From Amanita rubescens (lineage: Eukaryota; Basidiomycota; Agaricomycetes; Agaricales; Amanitaceae): a stretch of DNA of 64,000 nt. The notes beneath the pieces were generated by a model. That model was not told the origin of the DNA, ran no database searches, and saw only the letters and a program-made list of their open reading frames with translations. The position numbers and the translations under genes are program-made. Positions 32,971 to 45,353 of the stretch are shown in pieces (position 1 is the first letter of the stretch; every line of letters starts with the position of its first letter). Where the stretch lies: assembly GCA_015039365.1 (NCBI GenBank), contig WION01000003.1:1054001-1118000 (forward strand), written 5' to 3'.

Positions 32971-34397
32971 TCAACGAACCTCTTGAAAATCACCGATGAA
33001 ACGCTGTAGAACTTCTATACATTTTGCTTTCAGCTGGCCAGTGAGTAGCCTACCAGCTCTGTATTCCTATTCAAAGAAATGAGGGGCGGAAACGCTCAGA
33101 GTTATGAACGACGAACTTGACCGATCCTTTCTAATTCGTCATCGTCCTCCAGGAAGAAAGTAAGATACTGGTAGCTGACATCAACTTCTGGATCGCCGCC
33201 CAGGCGGCGGTGCTCTTCCTCCGTTTCTTTTCCTCCGGAAAACCCGTATCTATTGATTTTGTTTTTTATCTGCGAGGGACTGTCGCTCATGTAAATGCTA
33301 CTATTCACATTGCTCGCGCTCATTTTCGACTGGGGCCCCTGCAAAGCCGGGAAGAACTTTGAATGAAGCAGAGAAGGTTTGGGGTATTTAAGCTTTTGTG
33401 CAACGTCTCTAGTCAGACGAAAATATGGATCTTGATCGATAGCGCAGGGAATCAAGCAGGGTACGTTGGAAACGGTCCCGAAGATCTGCGGGAAACTATT
33501 GGAGAAAGATGGGGCCGCTTGTATGGCACAGAAGTGAATCCTACCGATGCTATCGCTGGAATAAAAGTCAGTCAATATTTCTATCCGCTCCTGAAAAACA
33601 GCGCACGAATCTGTGAAGCCGAATGTTGCCTTGGCTTGACTGTATGTGATCTGCTTCGATATTTTCACCACGTTTTCGTAGAAAACACCTCCGACATGAT
33701 TAAAATCGGAAAATATAAATGTTTTCTCCAAATTGAAGCCGCAGGCAATTATAGAACGGGCATTTTCGCGAGCATATGATTTCGTTTGTTCTGTCTTTAG
33801 CTCATGTTTGAAGAGAAACTTCTCATCGTCTGAAACATCCATAATTAAGAAACATAATCGGGATAACGATAAAGGCGTGGAGTTCACCTGTCAGTTGGAC
33901 TACAAGAGGGACATCAAAGACATCCTGCAACCACCTGAGCAACGTTATGTTTGTTTCTCAAGTGAACGTTAATGGCTTACTTTGTAAACATGAATGGGAC
34001 CATGTGTCCCACATGCATGTCATTACTGGGCCCTCGCCCTGTGTAGAGAAAGAATGGTTTCTTTTGTTCGTATCTAGTCGAGAATCCTGTCTAAATCTCT
34101 GAAGGCAAAGTTAGGTTATCGGGAGTTCTAAAGCGGCATCACTGACCTATGAGAAAAGAACATTCCACGTCTGAGGAAAATATGGGGCTTGTGGCCAGTC
34201 AACTTCTCGAATCTCTCCAAAATTGCGGCATCAATCCTGCGAGTACCAAATTGAACTATGAGCTTGTCGTAGTCAATTGCATTCTGCTTTCCATCTGATG
34301 ACACTGATCCCTGCACGTCCCACGGAGTGACAACCTGGTCATGTAGCGCCAATGTTGCCATTGCTGTATTTACTTCTGGAGGATTTCCGTCTGTCAT
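32971..34397 (-). CDS. WRS1: Tryptophanyl-tRNA synthetase, cytosolic
   Basis: Class I synthetase charging tRNA-Trp. ATG at 34397 opens [20 protein letters not shown]; the conserved [10 protein letters not shown] and [16 protein letters not shown] follow. The HIGH-type motif is HVGH in [20 protein letters not shown] (about 34050-33990). The next exon reads [31 protein letters not shown], then the KMSKS equivalent [14 protein letters not shown] near 33315. The C-terminus continues [20 protein letters not shown] and [20 protein letters not shown], then a final exon [20 protein letters not shown] ending at 32971. The HVGH and KMSAS pair and the TPWDV motif identify the eukaryotic cytosolic form. 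Introns are short GT-AG. Confidence 0.93.
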
Positions 34398-34574
34398 GAT
34401 CGCGCAAGGATGACTCTAGATAAGATGTGGTTTACGTAATCAAAGACTTATCAATGCCACGAACAAACAGGCGTGAGAAACAAAGCAGCCTCATTGCCTG
34501 GCGCGTTTCCTGCATCTTTCATCTTTCGCTTCAACCTCATCTTTGCATCTCAAAGCCCCCTTCCCCCACGACAA

Positions 34575-37500
34575 ATGGCAGCGACTCGCACTCAACCACA
34601 CCATCCACTTCCAGCCCCTGTAGTCCATTCTGGCTTTTCTGTACATCAATCCAAGTCTCATGTGCTAGCTGGTGTTCAAGACGCGTATTGGAGCGACGAT
34701 GAAACGGTATGGATAAACGTGTTTGGCTGATTAAGCACTCACAAAAAATTTCACGCAGGAGGATGCAGAATGTCCCCTCTGCTTGGAAGAAATGGATATA
34801 TCTGATTTGAATTTTAAACCCTGTGTCTGTGGTTATCAGGTAAAACCTTCATATATGCTAGTCCTACTTAGGTAATTTATATATCGGAAAAGATTTGTCG
34901 CTTCTGTTGGCACCATATCAAGGAAAATTTGAACAAGCGCTGTCCCGCGTGCAGGAGGATCTATACTGATGAAGGGGTGGAATTCAAGCCAATCAACACG
35001 GAAGAGTATGCTGTTCATTTAATTTTCATGATATGCCTGCTGAGCTACCCGGCGTCTAGCCATAAGCGCCTCATGCATCACAAAAAGCAGCGAGACCGCG
35101 AACGCAAAGGAGCTTGACGCACTAGGCCGACGTCAACTAGCGAATGTCAGAGTAGTGCAACGCAATGTAGTGTATGTGGTTGGGATCGGACCGCGATTCG
35201 CCAAGGAAGAGGTACGCCAGCCTTTTTTTCTTTTCTTTTCGTGTTTGTCATGTTATCACACCCGGCAGTTAATCCCCACTTTACGGTCGGAGGATTATTT
35301 TGGCAAGTATGGTAAAATCTCAAAGATTCTTCTCGTCAAGAGGACGCAATCCGGAGGTCGTGAACCGGTTGTTGGACTATACATTACGTACCACCGCCGT
35401 GAAGATGCAGCTCGCGCAATCGCTGCTGTTGACGGTGCTGCTTCTCCCAGCGGTGGCAGAGAGATAATGAGGGCCAGTTATGGTACGACAAAATATTGCA
35501 TGGCCTTCCTTCGAAGCGTGACTTGCAATGATCATAATTGTATGAACCTCCATGAGTGGGGAGACGAGAAAGGACTGTTTCACGAAGGAAGACTTGACAA
35601 CAGCTGTTAGTTTGTTCATTCAACGATATAGAACGCTAATAAGTATCATCCAGAAAGCATACGATCAAAACAACGGAATCAAGGTCAAGGGGAGCCGGTA
35701 CAACTGGTAAGAGGTCCGAGGAGCAAGATGGTGAGTACGAAGGTGGCTTTCTTACTCATGGCCTAACGCCGATGTGCAGGATTGCCTCGTGCCGCTTCGT
35801 GGGCAGCTCAAAAAGGGATATCGAATCAGCCTGGATCTAGTGCAACCAACCGCCCAGGCCGACGTACTGGTCCAGTACGACAGGTTCGCGGTGGCCTTGT
35901 CAATACACAGCAATCTGGTGGCGACGGTCGGACATCTGGGCCAAAGGCACACGACAAGAAGATGGCGGTTAGTACGGCGACGAAACCTCCTTCTCGAGCT
36001 TCGTCGCGTCCAGCTACACCTGCAAGTGCCGTATCTGCTCAGCGGCCAGCAACGCCGCCCGATGTGAAAACCTTGCGACATAAGAAGGATTCACCTCATT
36101 TATCTCCTTCGCCTGCCCCATCTACTATGGCAGATTCAGATCATTGGTCTAGCTCCCAGGATGTCCCTTCATCGGCGGTGCCGTCTGTTACAACGGATAT
36201 TATTGAATCATCTGTTCCTTCAACACCTGCTGTTCCTCCTGGTATCCCTCTAGTACCGCCCGGCTTAACTGCTCCACCTGGTATACCAGTACCTAGCCGT
36301 CCTCCGCGTGTTGAATCTGCATCCCCTCGAACGCCATTATTGGCTTCCCATACATCATATCAAGTATCCAATGCTGCTAGAGCATTGATTGATGATATCA
36401 AGGCACGCCGGGAAGCTGCACCCTCGTTGACAGTGAATCCTAGTCCATTCCCAGATTTTGATAGGACATTGCAAACTCTAAGTGGCGGAGATGATGGGGG
36501 ATTTAGTTTCAATTTAGATCCCAAATTAGCGCATGAAGGCCAGGATTATGAAGATCAGTTATCCAGGTTTGAAGAGGAACCAAACAATCCCTTCCATGCA
36601 TATATGGATCCTTTTCCTCTACGTTCTGCAGTTACCCGTCCGCCAGGAGCGTTCGCGCCTCCAGGACTCCCATATCTTCAATTCCAAGACCATTCGAGAT
36701 TCGATTCTTCTAATGCTCACAGACACCCCATACCACCTATTGAGCGGCAGCCTAGTTCATCCTATATGGGCAGTTTTAACCCGTTTTCCGATACCAATGA
36801 CGATTCTGTTTCGTCGATGAATATCTCGGTTCAGCGCAATGTTGTAGACGACGACAGCGGTCGAAAGATGTCTCGATTTGGTTTCGCTCGAGGCAGACGG
36901 GGATCCACAGCCACATCTTCCCCTCTACACACGTCTTCTCCTATTAGTGCCAACATCAGCGAAAGTCATCCAATACTCAATTCAGCTGATGCATACCAGG
37001 GTTCACAGGCGTGGCCGCTTTCTGCAAGACAAGATTATTCCTACTCGCATCCTAATTCCGCCATGGGCTCACCCCTTGTTCAGCTCGCACAACCGCATAC
37101 CATTCAATCCTCGCAATCGCCTGGACGTTTCCGCCCCTTCGATGGTAGCTGACTCTATCCCTAATACTGGCTTAAGCGAGGCACAACTTCGGGATTTTAT
37201 TCAGTCCAGTCGCGAACGTGCAAGCACCGTTAACATTCTAAATAATACAAGTACGATTGTTCCTTCCAAGAAAGACAGTGAAAACTTACTTGTGCCAGAA
37301 CTTGAACAGAACACGTCGATGAAGTTACCGTTTAACGATCCTGCCATCATGTCCGCTAGCCTCGCAGGCCCGCTTGCTGAGAACGGCTATGCGGCATACG
37401 TGGCACCACCAGGCCTTGCTCTTCCACCCAGTCTTGCTCATAGTTCAACCGATTCAACCGTCGTTATGAATGATGGCCGCAGCACCTCGAACATCCGGGA

Positions 37501-39275
37501 ACTGACAGATGGTGAGTAATTTTCTTTGAAATTTAAGGGGAGGGAGGTCAGTATACCAAGTGCCGTGCTTCAGTGCGGAATGTACAGTATCGGTTGTGAT
37601 GAACCGTCCAATCTGCAATCACCTGTTTCGCGTTCCTCCAGCCATGGGTTTCCGATCAGCGAGCCAGCGAGTAGCAGTCATGGTGAAGGCTCAACCATCC
37701 CCCTCCCCTTGGTATGGCATTCAAGAACTCCGTCAGCTGACTTAATTCTTTTCGTGCTTGTATTGTGTACGCATAGAGGTATCTGAAAGCAATTTTGATC
37801 CTCCAAACACCTTGTCCACTGTCGACTTTCCTGCTCTAACGGCCAACACTCCCGAGGAGCAATCTTCCGCTGGCGATGTACCGAGTCAACAGGATGATAA
37901 GGCTCGAGAAAAAGCAGAACTCAAGGCAGCTAAAAAGGCAGCGGCAGCCGAACGAGCAGCCGAACGACAGAGGATTGCTCAAGAAAAGGCCGCATTGAGG
38001 GCCGCGGAGAGGGCGAGGGCGAGTCAAGAGAGGGCGGCGGAAAAGGAGCGCTTAGCGGCGCTAAAAGCAGAACGGGAAAGAGTCGAACGGGAAAGGCTTC
38101 AGAAGGAGAAGGAGGAGAGAGCACTCGCAAAAGCAGAGAGCGAGCGCCAACTTCTGCTGGAGAAGAGCAAGACGATCGCACCGCCCGTCCTCGAACCTGT
38201 CAAAGCCGACGGCAGAAAAGTCGCTAAGAATTCTGATAATCAAAAGCGCTCCGACGTTACCCCTCATAAAACCGGACGGCAAGCTAATGGATCAAAAGTG
38301 CAGCAACCGATCGTGGAAACGCCGACCGTAGCGGAACCGGCGCCTCTGCTCTCCAAAAAGCCGAAGAAAAACAAGCCAGTCGCGAAACCACTCCGCATTG
38401 TTAAGGAGGGCGATCAGACTGAGGATGCCACTTCTTCTGTGCCCTCGCCGTCAGAAGTATACCCGATGTCCGCGATCAGCGTGAACGCAGCAGCATCTGT
38501 CCTTCGCGCCCAACTACCGGAGCGGAATTCGCCTACCCCTCTGGAGGAAATTTTTGATGAGCTGGATATGTGCTATCCATGGATGGATCTTGTCAATCAC
38601 CCCGTTTTCGATCCCAACAAAGTAAATCCTGCTGCAAAGATGCCGCTTGAGTATGGACCCTTGGTACATGCTCTTTCTACGCTATCGGTCGGGGGAGGCT
38701 CGTTCGCCAATAATATGCCTTCTGGCTCCATTGACAATGCCGTCTCTTCCTTTCAACAACTTCTCGAGACACTGACACAGACCATATCGGACCTATTACG
38801 ACTTCTTCCCCGCACGACTTGGGATGATAGCTCCTCCTTTGATGGCGTCCTACGTGATATGCTCAAGGGGGACGATTTCCTCGACGATGCAGGTGAAGAG
38901 GGGCATAACAAGGAGGACGAAGTTGCTGCACTGACGCTTGCTTTGGAGCGTCGTGCTCGGTGGATGGAGGTACAACTATCAAAACTAGAGGAGCTGCACC
39001 GCGATATCAATTTGGCAGCCGTAAGAGCTGTCCTTTCCTTCAACGACAATGGTTGGGACAGAAGTGGCTTCTTGCCCCGCATAGGTCACACCTTACGGCG
39101 TTATGATGGTATCGGCGTCGTCGAAGATGGTGGTGTGTTGAGACCGATGTCTATTGATGAGCTGGAGAAGAAACTAATCGTTGCGAGGGAGGCGACTGTG
39201 TTTGCGGAGACAGAAGTGAAAGAGGCGATGGTTAAGATACAATCTTGTAAGCCCCTTGCAGATTACTACTACTAA
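34575..39275 (+). CDS. NOT4: NOT4, E3 ubiquitin ligase of the CCR4-NOT complex
   Basis: NOT4 ubiquitylates ribosome-associated and other targets and belongs to the CCR4-NOT deadenylase. ATG at 34575 opens MAATRTQPHHPLPAP. The C4C4 RING reads CPLCLEEMDISDLNFKPCVC, ICRFCWHHIKENLNKRCPAC. The linker LMHHKKQRDRERKELDALGR leads to an RRM (NVVYVVGIGPRFAKEE, DYFGKYGKISKILLVKR, GLYITYHRREDAARAI) and a CCCH finger (KYCMAFLRSVTCNDHNCMN, LHEWGDEK). A very long Ser/Pro-rich region, an Ala/Glu/Lys/Arg coiled coil at about 37900-38170, and a helical C-terminus follow. Apparent one-base shifts occur near 35567-35573 and 37090-37150. I read 34575-39275 as one gene because fungal NOT4 proteins can be this long, but a second gene starting in the coiled-coil part cannot be excluded. 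Confidence 0.8.
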
Positions 39276-39298
39276 CTCTAGATTTTTACTTCAACGAC

Positions 39299-41180
39299 TT
39301 AAATAATCCATTTACGATAAATATCTGGGTATAACTGCAGAAAGCATGAGTCGAAAGGATTGACCAAGATTGCAAACAGGTTACCTTGCCCGGATTCATA
39401 ATATTAAGTGGATCAATGGTTCTCTTAATTTGCCGCATGAGCTCCACTGTGCCTTCACCCAGCTCAGTTGCCAAATACTCTTTCTTTCCAACGCTTACAC
39501 CGTGCCCACCCGTGCCTTTGAAGCAGTTTAGTGAGAGAAAAAATTCAGCACGTTCTGAGTTTACATGTTCCATCAAGTGAGATTGCATGCTTTATGCTTT
39601 TTTGCAAGGCTTTCCACCGTTTTTGAAGTGAGCTTGAGGCAGGCATCATCGCCTTGAAGTTTAAAAAACAATGTGTCTTTCGCAGAATATTTCGACGATG
39701 CCAGCTTCATTGATTGCACTCATCACTTCAGAACGTGAGCAAAAGGCATTATTTGCGGAGGAAGGACAGTACTATGATCATCTAACAGCTCAATACATTC
39801 TACGCCGCCCAAATCAACATACCTATTACATTCCCTCAGTTACGATATGTGGTCCATGCGGTGTGTTTAAAATCTCCTGCACTGCACTGACAGCATGTTC
39901 AACATCCGGAAACTGAGCCATAGCAACTCTGGTGGGTAGAAGAGGTGCCAATCTTAGGGTGGCTACGACGGTTCAGGCGTCACGCTGGTGGAGTCAAGGA
40001 CGACTTGCCTTCAATAATAATACCCAACGTACCCTCAGCGCCAATGAAGAGCTTTGTCAAGTCAAAGCCAGACGCAGATTATCGGGCCCGTCTTCTTGTT
40101 TTGATGACTTCTCCATTGGGAAGCGCCACTGTCTGATTTCCTGAGCGTCAATATGTCATCAACAGAGGTAATACAAACCAGGTTCAAGAACCATTCTCTA
40201 CGAGCCGCTCCGTAACGAACAGCGTTTGCTGTTTAGGATATCGGATCAAAGGGGCACATTGAAAGTCGGAAAAGAGGTTCATCCTGTGCCGATCATGCTA
40301 CCTATTGTCTAGCCGTCGGCTACATATGAGTGGGGAAAAAGAGATTCTGATAGAATCAACCACTCCTGAGCCAGGGTCTAGCTAATGCAGGGATGACTAC
40401 CTTATTCGCAACGGAGTAGGTAGTTGCTCACAGGGAAGAATAAAGGAATCCCTCGGGGGCGAAGGGTTTCATTGATATCTTCCCATCGAGCACCAGACAG
40501 ATCAGGTCTGAATTGGTCATGCTCAATGTGGGCAGGATTTGAAACATGGGTTATCGGTCATTACCGTTTATCTCAAGAATATGATTCATGTCTGACATGT
40601 CCAAGCAAATACTTCCAGAAGGATACTGTTGCTAATTCAGGGACTATAGTTACACACAGGAAATCGGATGTCCCTTAGAAGTGGCCCTCAAGACTTGTTG
40701 CTCCACTGTAAGGGATGACAGGAATATTGTATTTGCGCGCAAGATTCAAGTTTTCGGAGCAATGACGGAATGTGGTGAGGCTGGATGATACGAGTTCTCA
40801 GACGAGCACATCAGGATCCGTCACTACAGCGTCCGGTAGAGGAAATGTATTGCGCAGCTCCTTAGTGGCTTGTGACAATTCGCGAGGAGACGCATACTCC
40901 GGTTCGTGAGGCTGGATCTGTTGCTCTGGCTATAGACTTCTTGAAAGAGATCCACGAACAAGAAGACACGTTTATCACGTACTAACAATCGACCAACTCG
41001 GTCGCTCCTAAGCATAGGATATGGATTGGAGGATTCAAGTCCTTTGGGTGCCTGCGAAATTATCTGACCATGGAGAGAAACGAGCGAACGTCCGTTGTGA
41101 TTTTGCCGATGAGAAGGAGCGCAAGGGTCGTTGAAGCGCGGGGCGCAGGCGCAGTTGTGGCTGTTGTTACTAATGTTAGT
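39299..41180 (-). pseudogene. DLD1: Decayed D-lactate dehydrogenase (FAD-linked, mitochondrial type)
   Basis: Fragments in family order on the minus strand: ASPRELSQATKELRNTFPLP and DAVVTDPDVL (about 40905-40805), ARKYNIPVIPYSGATSLEGH, ICLDMSDMNHILEIN, GARWEDINETLRPRGIPLFF, NAVRYGAARREWFLN, SGFDLTKLFIGAEGTLGII, LRLAPLLPTRVAMAQFPDVE, DTLFFKLQGDDACLK, then ISLDGTC, HGVSVGKKEYLATELGEGTV and MNPGKLYPD (ending at 39299). Damage is extensive: a stop in RRRAR*SASGFD, several frame changes, an intron without a usable donor after TIGSMIGTG, TGEHG altered to TGGHG, and direct joining of SLAKKHK to HAISLDG, which deletes over 100 residues including the GHVGDGNFH metal site. Introns are otherwise recognisable, so decay is recent. 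The 5' limit is approximate. Confidence 0.82.
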
Positions 41181-41210
41181 TGTGTCACACATCACAATTC
41201 CTCCTCTTCC

Positions 41211-44200
41211 ATGGACTCTCTCGATGACCTACTCCAACAACGCCTCGCCCAACTCAAGTTCGTCCTTTGTCTCTCCAGAATCGCGCTGCATTGTTCTCAT
41301 CTTTACCAAGATCCATTGCAGACCGCCGAAATGAACTGTTGCGCGAAATGTATCATATGATGCGCCGCCGCGTTTCGGCGGGCCATGCATTCGCCTTAAC
41401 TGATCAACATGAGGAACAAGATTTGCACCTCTTCCTTCAACGCTTCGATCTATCTAAGGAGTATGGCGAATCAACCCTTCTTCCTATTCAATCGCCTAAC
41501 ATTGAACTATAGTCCTGAATCCGGCTCAATAGTCAATTTAGGCGAGAATGAGCTATTTGCCCATGAAAATGAACAGGAGACGCAGCGCGAAGAAATTTCT
41601 GTTGTTTCGCCAGTGGTGCTGGTGGTAGACGAGTCCGAGGAGCAGGTCGATGCTCGGGGTGGCTCGCCGGCTGAACAGGTGCAGCCAGCGTCGCGACCTA
41701 ATGTTGTACTCACTCAATTCCACCCTCGGCACGTTCCTGAGGATGAATCGGACGACGAACTCGACCTTTTTGGCTCGTATCACCGCAAGCCTGCACCCCA
41801 GGAAAGTGAGACTATCCAAGAGCTTGCCACCACTTCTCCGGAGGTTGTAATCGTGGACGATGACCTAGCTGATGGCGAAGGAGACATAGATAACGAGGAT
41901 GTGCCAGAAAGTGACGCGTTTCATGTGGTGGAAGATACCACTATCGATCAAATGGATGTTGACCAGGATGTGGATAAAAACCAGATTGGTGAAGCCATTG
42001 AGGCTGATCGGATGTCCGTTGATCAGCGTGACATAGCAGAGGACCAACGACAGTCACCGCTCGAACTTGACGAGGGCGGGCACCTCTCGGACACGTCAGA
42101 AGATGCACTGTCCGCGATTTCGAAAGACGTGGATGACGGAATGGATACTCAACTTGATCTAGGTCCTAAAATTCAGTTTAAAGCTCCCATCTTCCCAGAA
42201 TCGTCTTACCCCGAGCCTTTGTATCTCATGCCCAATAAAGCTCCAAGGCCAATTTTCGTTCTTGGTGCTATAGCACCGCTCAAAGCGTATAACTTTGCAT
42301 TCGACTCCGAAATCAATGTTCCGCCGTCTAAAGAAGCCGAATCTCCCCCAGCGACGTTATTACGCAGTGGTACACATGCAAAATACTCACTTCCTCCTCT
42401 CAAATCGTTGCCTGCTGAGTATAGCCGTAAGAACAAATCAAAACAACGCAAGCGAGAGAAAGAAAGAGAAAAGAACGATGCAAAGAGAGATACCAATGAC
42501 TGGACTCCAATGGGATTAAACAAATGGGCTGCAACAATTAATGCCAATCCTGTATGGAAGAAAGTTTCGCGAGCAACAAAATGCCTCAGTTCGCGAGAGT
42601 GGGCAGTAAGTTAGTACTTTTGGCACAACACTATCATGCTGACCAGCCACACAAGGTGGCTATGGCAGAATTACGTTTGATCCGTGCTGTCGATCGCATT
42701 GAATCACTCAAGGACGCCGGTCGCTGGAGCTTTCGACAACCGAAAAAGCAAAGGGGCGTAGGCGGATTGGTTAAAACCCATTGGGATTACTTATTGGACG
42801 AGGTGGTAAGTTGTTAAGTTGCTGAGCCGCCCGAGCACCAACAATTTTATCATTGCCTTACAGAAATGGATGCGTGTCGATTTCCGAGAAGAACGTAAGT
42901 GGAAGATGGCACTCGCTTACAACCTGTCGACATCTGTCCTGGAATGGCATGCTGCTGGAAGTTGGAACGAAAGGTTTGCAAAAGGCATTACCGTTCGTTG
43001 GAAGCGCCCGTTACCTGTGGACAAAATGGATTTGGGTGAATGTTTGCAAGGGGAATCCATGCAATCGGAAGTATATCAGCAGCATGAAATGCAGAAGACT
43101 TCCTTATTGGGTCTTGACTATGGCTCTGATGATGACGACGACGAGGAGCAGGATCGAGAAGTTATTGATGCCCTGCAACCTTCGACACTGCTTGAAGACG
43201 CTCTTGACACGCCAACTGGAGTCCCAGATGCAGAAGACGTCTCCATGGTAGCTCAGCTGAAGAAGGAAGAAACAGAGGATCAGTCTGCCCTGGGAGAATC
43301 TGGCGCACCCGTTCTTGATTCTCAGGATACACCGCACAGTGATGCTTCCAGTGCAAATAACGACAATAATGGAGTCCCCGGGCTAAAGTCGACTTCCAAT
43401 GATCCGGTGTGGGGATCAAGTTCGATTTCACAGCCTGGTGACCGTGATGTTTGTGTCGGGATGGCGAAATTAGGTTCAAAAGCCACTATCTACGCCCCTG
43501 TTCGCGAGCGCGTTGCCCACTCAGACGAACAGAAACTCTTTCTTAGTCTTGCAGATCTTCACCTTGAGGATCCATCTGTGGTGCAAAGTCTTGAGAGTAA
43601 GGATGAAGGGCTCTTCCCTCCTGCCGAGTTGTCGACCGTTTTTCCTGATTTGCAGCCTTATGAAATGCTCGATGTTGCGCCAGCCATTATTCTTGCCACA
43701 GTGGAGGGTCGCAAAAAGTCAGAAAGACGAAGCGACAAAGATGATCCTAACAAAAGGACAGAGGATACGACATATTCGAAATTGTACCCCGCAAGTCGAT
43801 TCATGCGAACAAGGCCTACATTGCTTGGTCCTCTCCTCCCATCGAAACGATGGAAAGATGGCTCATGGGACCCTATCGAGGAAGCTCCCATCGTGGCAGA
43901 TGCGGATGGCGTTGCGAAAACTAGCGAAGACAATTCCAATGGTGGGTGGAGAACGTTGTCTTTTATCTGCTTGATTTACACTGGCATAGAACTTTTTGAG
44001 AATCGCGCAAATAACGCCGCGGCGGCCTTTTGGCAAGCAGCAGCCATGAAAGGGGGAGATCCGCGCAGGAAATCTAGTGACTACGTGTGGAGTCCGAACG
44101 ATGACGCACTGCTCAAGTCGTGCATTGATAAGTATCCCTACAACTGGTACCTCATAGCCGAGTGTTTCAATGCGTCTCGGGTGACCATATCGACGGACAA

Positions 44201-45177
44201 GCGTTCACCACGAGATTGTTTAGAGCGTTGGCGGGAAAAATGGGGCTCTGAACTTAGGCTTCGGCAAGCGGAAGCCAACGCTACACCTACGGGAGGGGAT
44301 GGATCACCATCAACCAGTCAGAACCAAATGACTACGCGTGGTATCAAAAGACAGGCTGGTACTAGCATTGCTAGCCCAGGAAACGGCATTCCAGCGCCTG
44401 GCACGGAGCCCAGGAAACGCAGGCGGCACCTGCTGGTGCAGGACACTATTCGCAAATATACCAAGAAGAGGATTGAGACTCTGCAGAAAGCCAACGGTGA
44501 GTACATACATGTAACTGGACGCAAGTTTTATTTTATTTGTACAGCTCAGCGCAAACCATCTATAATACATGAAACACATTTACAATACGCGAAGTTGCCC
44601 AAGCTTTCGCCTGCTGAGCTCATACGTCTCAAAGCGGAACGTGACGCTCGAGAGCACCAGGAGCTACTTGCGAGAAAAGTTATTCAATCTAGACTATCCC
44701 AGCAGGTAAGTTTATTTTGTGTATTGTACAGGTTGGGCTCACCTATCGCAGGGTTCTCAGATACTTCAGCAGCAACAGACGCAGCCGACACCGCAGCAAC
44801 AATCCCCGCTCCAACAGCAGGCGACACCACAGCAACAACAGGTGTCTGCGCCCAGTTCAATAACACGACCGCCAAGCATTGGAATGTCGACAACGCAGAT
44901 ACGACCGCAGGTCAACATTTCGCAGCAGCAACGAATCGCAGCGGCGCTTGCCACAGCTAGCGCAAGGTTGTCGCCGCAGCAACAGATGCAGGTGCAGGGC
45001 AGGGGGGTGGGACAGGGGGCACAAGGACAGGGAGGACAGGTGGCAGTTGGGACGGGGAGCACGAACAGCAACGGAGGATCGCCGCGGGCATATTATGTAG
45101 GAGGGATGACGGCTGAGCAGCTGAGCCGACTGCAGATGCTGGTGAGTGAGAATAAGGTAGAGTGTGAAGGGGACTGA
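41211..45177 (+). CDS. EAF1: EAF1/VID21, scaffold subunit of the NuA4 histone acetyltransferase
   Basis: EAF1 is the platform of NuA4. ATG at 41211 begins MDSLDDLLQQRLAQLK, joined by a short intron to NRAALFSSLPRSIADRRNEL. An acidic Asp/Glu-rich region precedes PKIQFKAPIFPESSYPEPLY. The HSA domain is THWDYLLDEVKWMRVDFREE and RKWKMALAYNLSTSVLEWH (about 42775-42950), spanning an intron. A SANT/Myb domain follows at about 44085-44250: YVWSPNDDALLKSCIDKYPY, NWYLIAECFN, SPRDCLERWREKWGS. The C-terminus is Gln-rich (44765-45000). HSA followed by SANT and a Gln-rich tail is the EAF1 order. The start lies about 30 bp from the decayed D-lactate dehydrogenase, on the opposite strand. Stop TGA at 45175-45177. 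Confidence 0.9.
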
Positions 45178-45255
45178 CTGGGACAGGCGGGAACCGGGTT
45201 TCCCCAATAGGAAAGCAGTAGTTAGTTAACATCGAGCCAAAATAGAAACTTATAC

Positions 45256-45275
45256 CGTCTCGTCTCGTCTCGTCT
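45256..45275 (+). repeat. (CGTCT)4 microsatellite in the promoter of the glucanase gene
   Basis: Four perfect tandem copies of cgtct lie about 80 bp upstream of the glucanase ATG at 45354, in the short gap after EAF1. They could be a length-variable promoter element; no function is shown. Confidence 0.8.
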
Positions 45276-45353
45276 CAGGATTGTCTGTTCTGGTTCTCAT
45301 CATCCATTCACTTAAATACCCACCGTCGTTCTTCTCACCTGCCCACCACCGCT

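Noticed and set aside
35752..36081. Arg/Cys-rich minus-strand frame opposite NOT4
   Set aside because: It is a mirror of the Ser/Pro/Ala-rich NOT4 linker and has no family similarity.
37526..37786. Separate small gene between the two long parts of NOT4
   Set aside because: The frame is Ser-rich like its flanks and fits as a NOT4 exon between two introns; there is no independent start context or domain.
44766..45071. Cys-rich minus-strand frame of about 100 codons, resembling a small secreted protein
   Set aside because: It is the complement of CAG repeats that encode the poly-Gln tail of EAF1; the Cys runs are an artefact of that codon bias.
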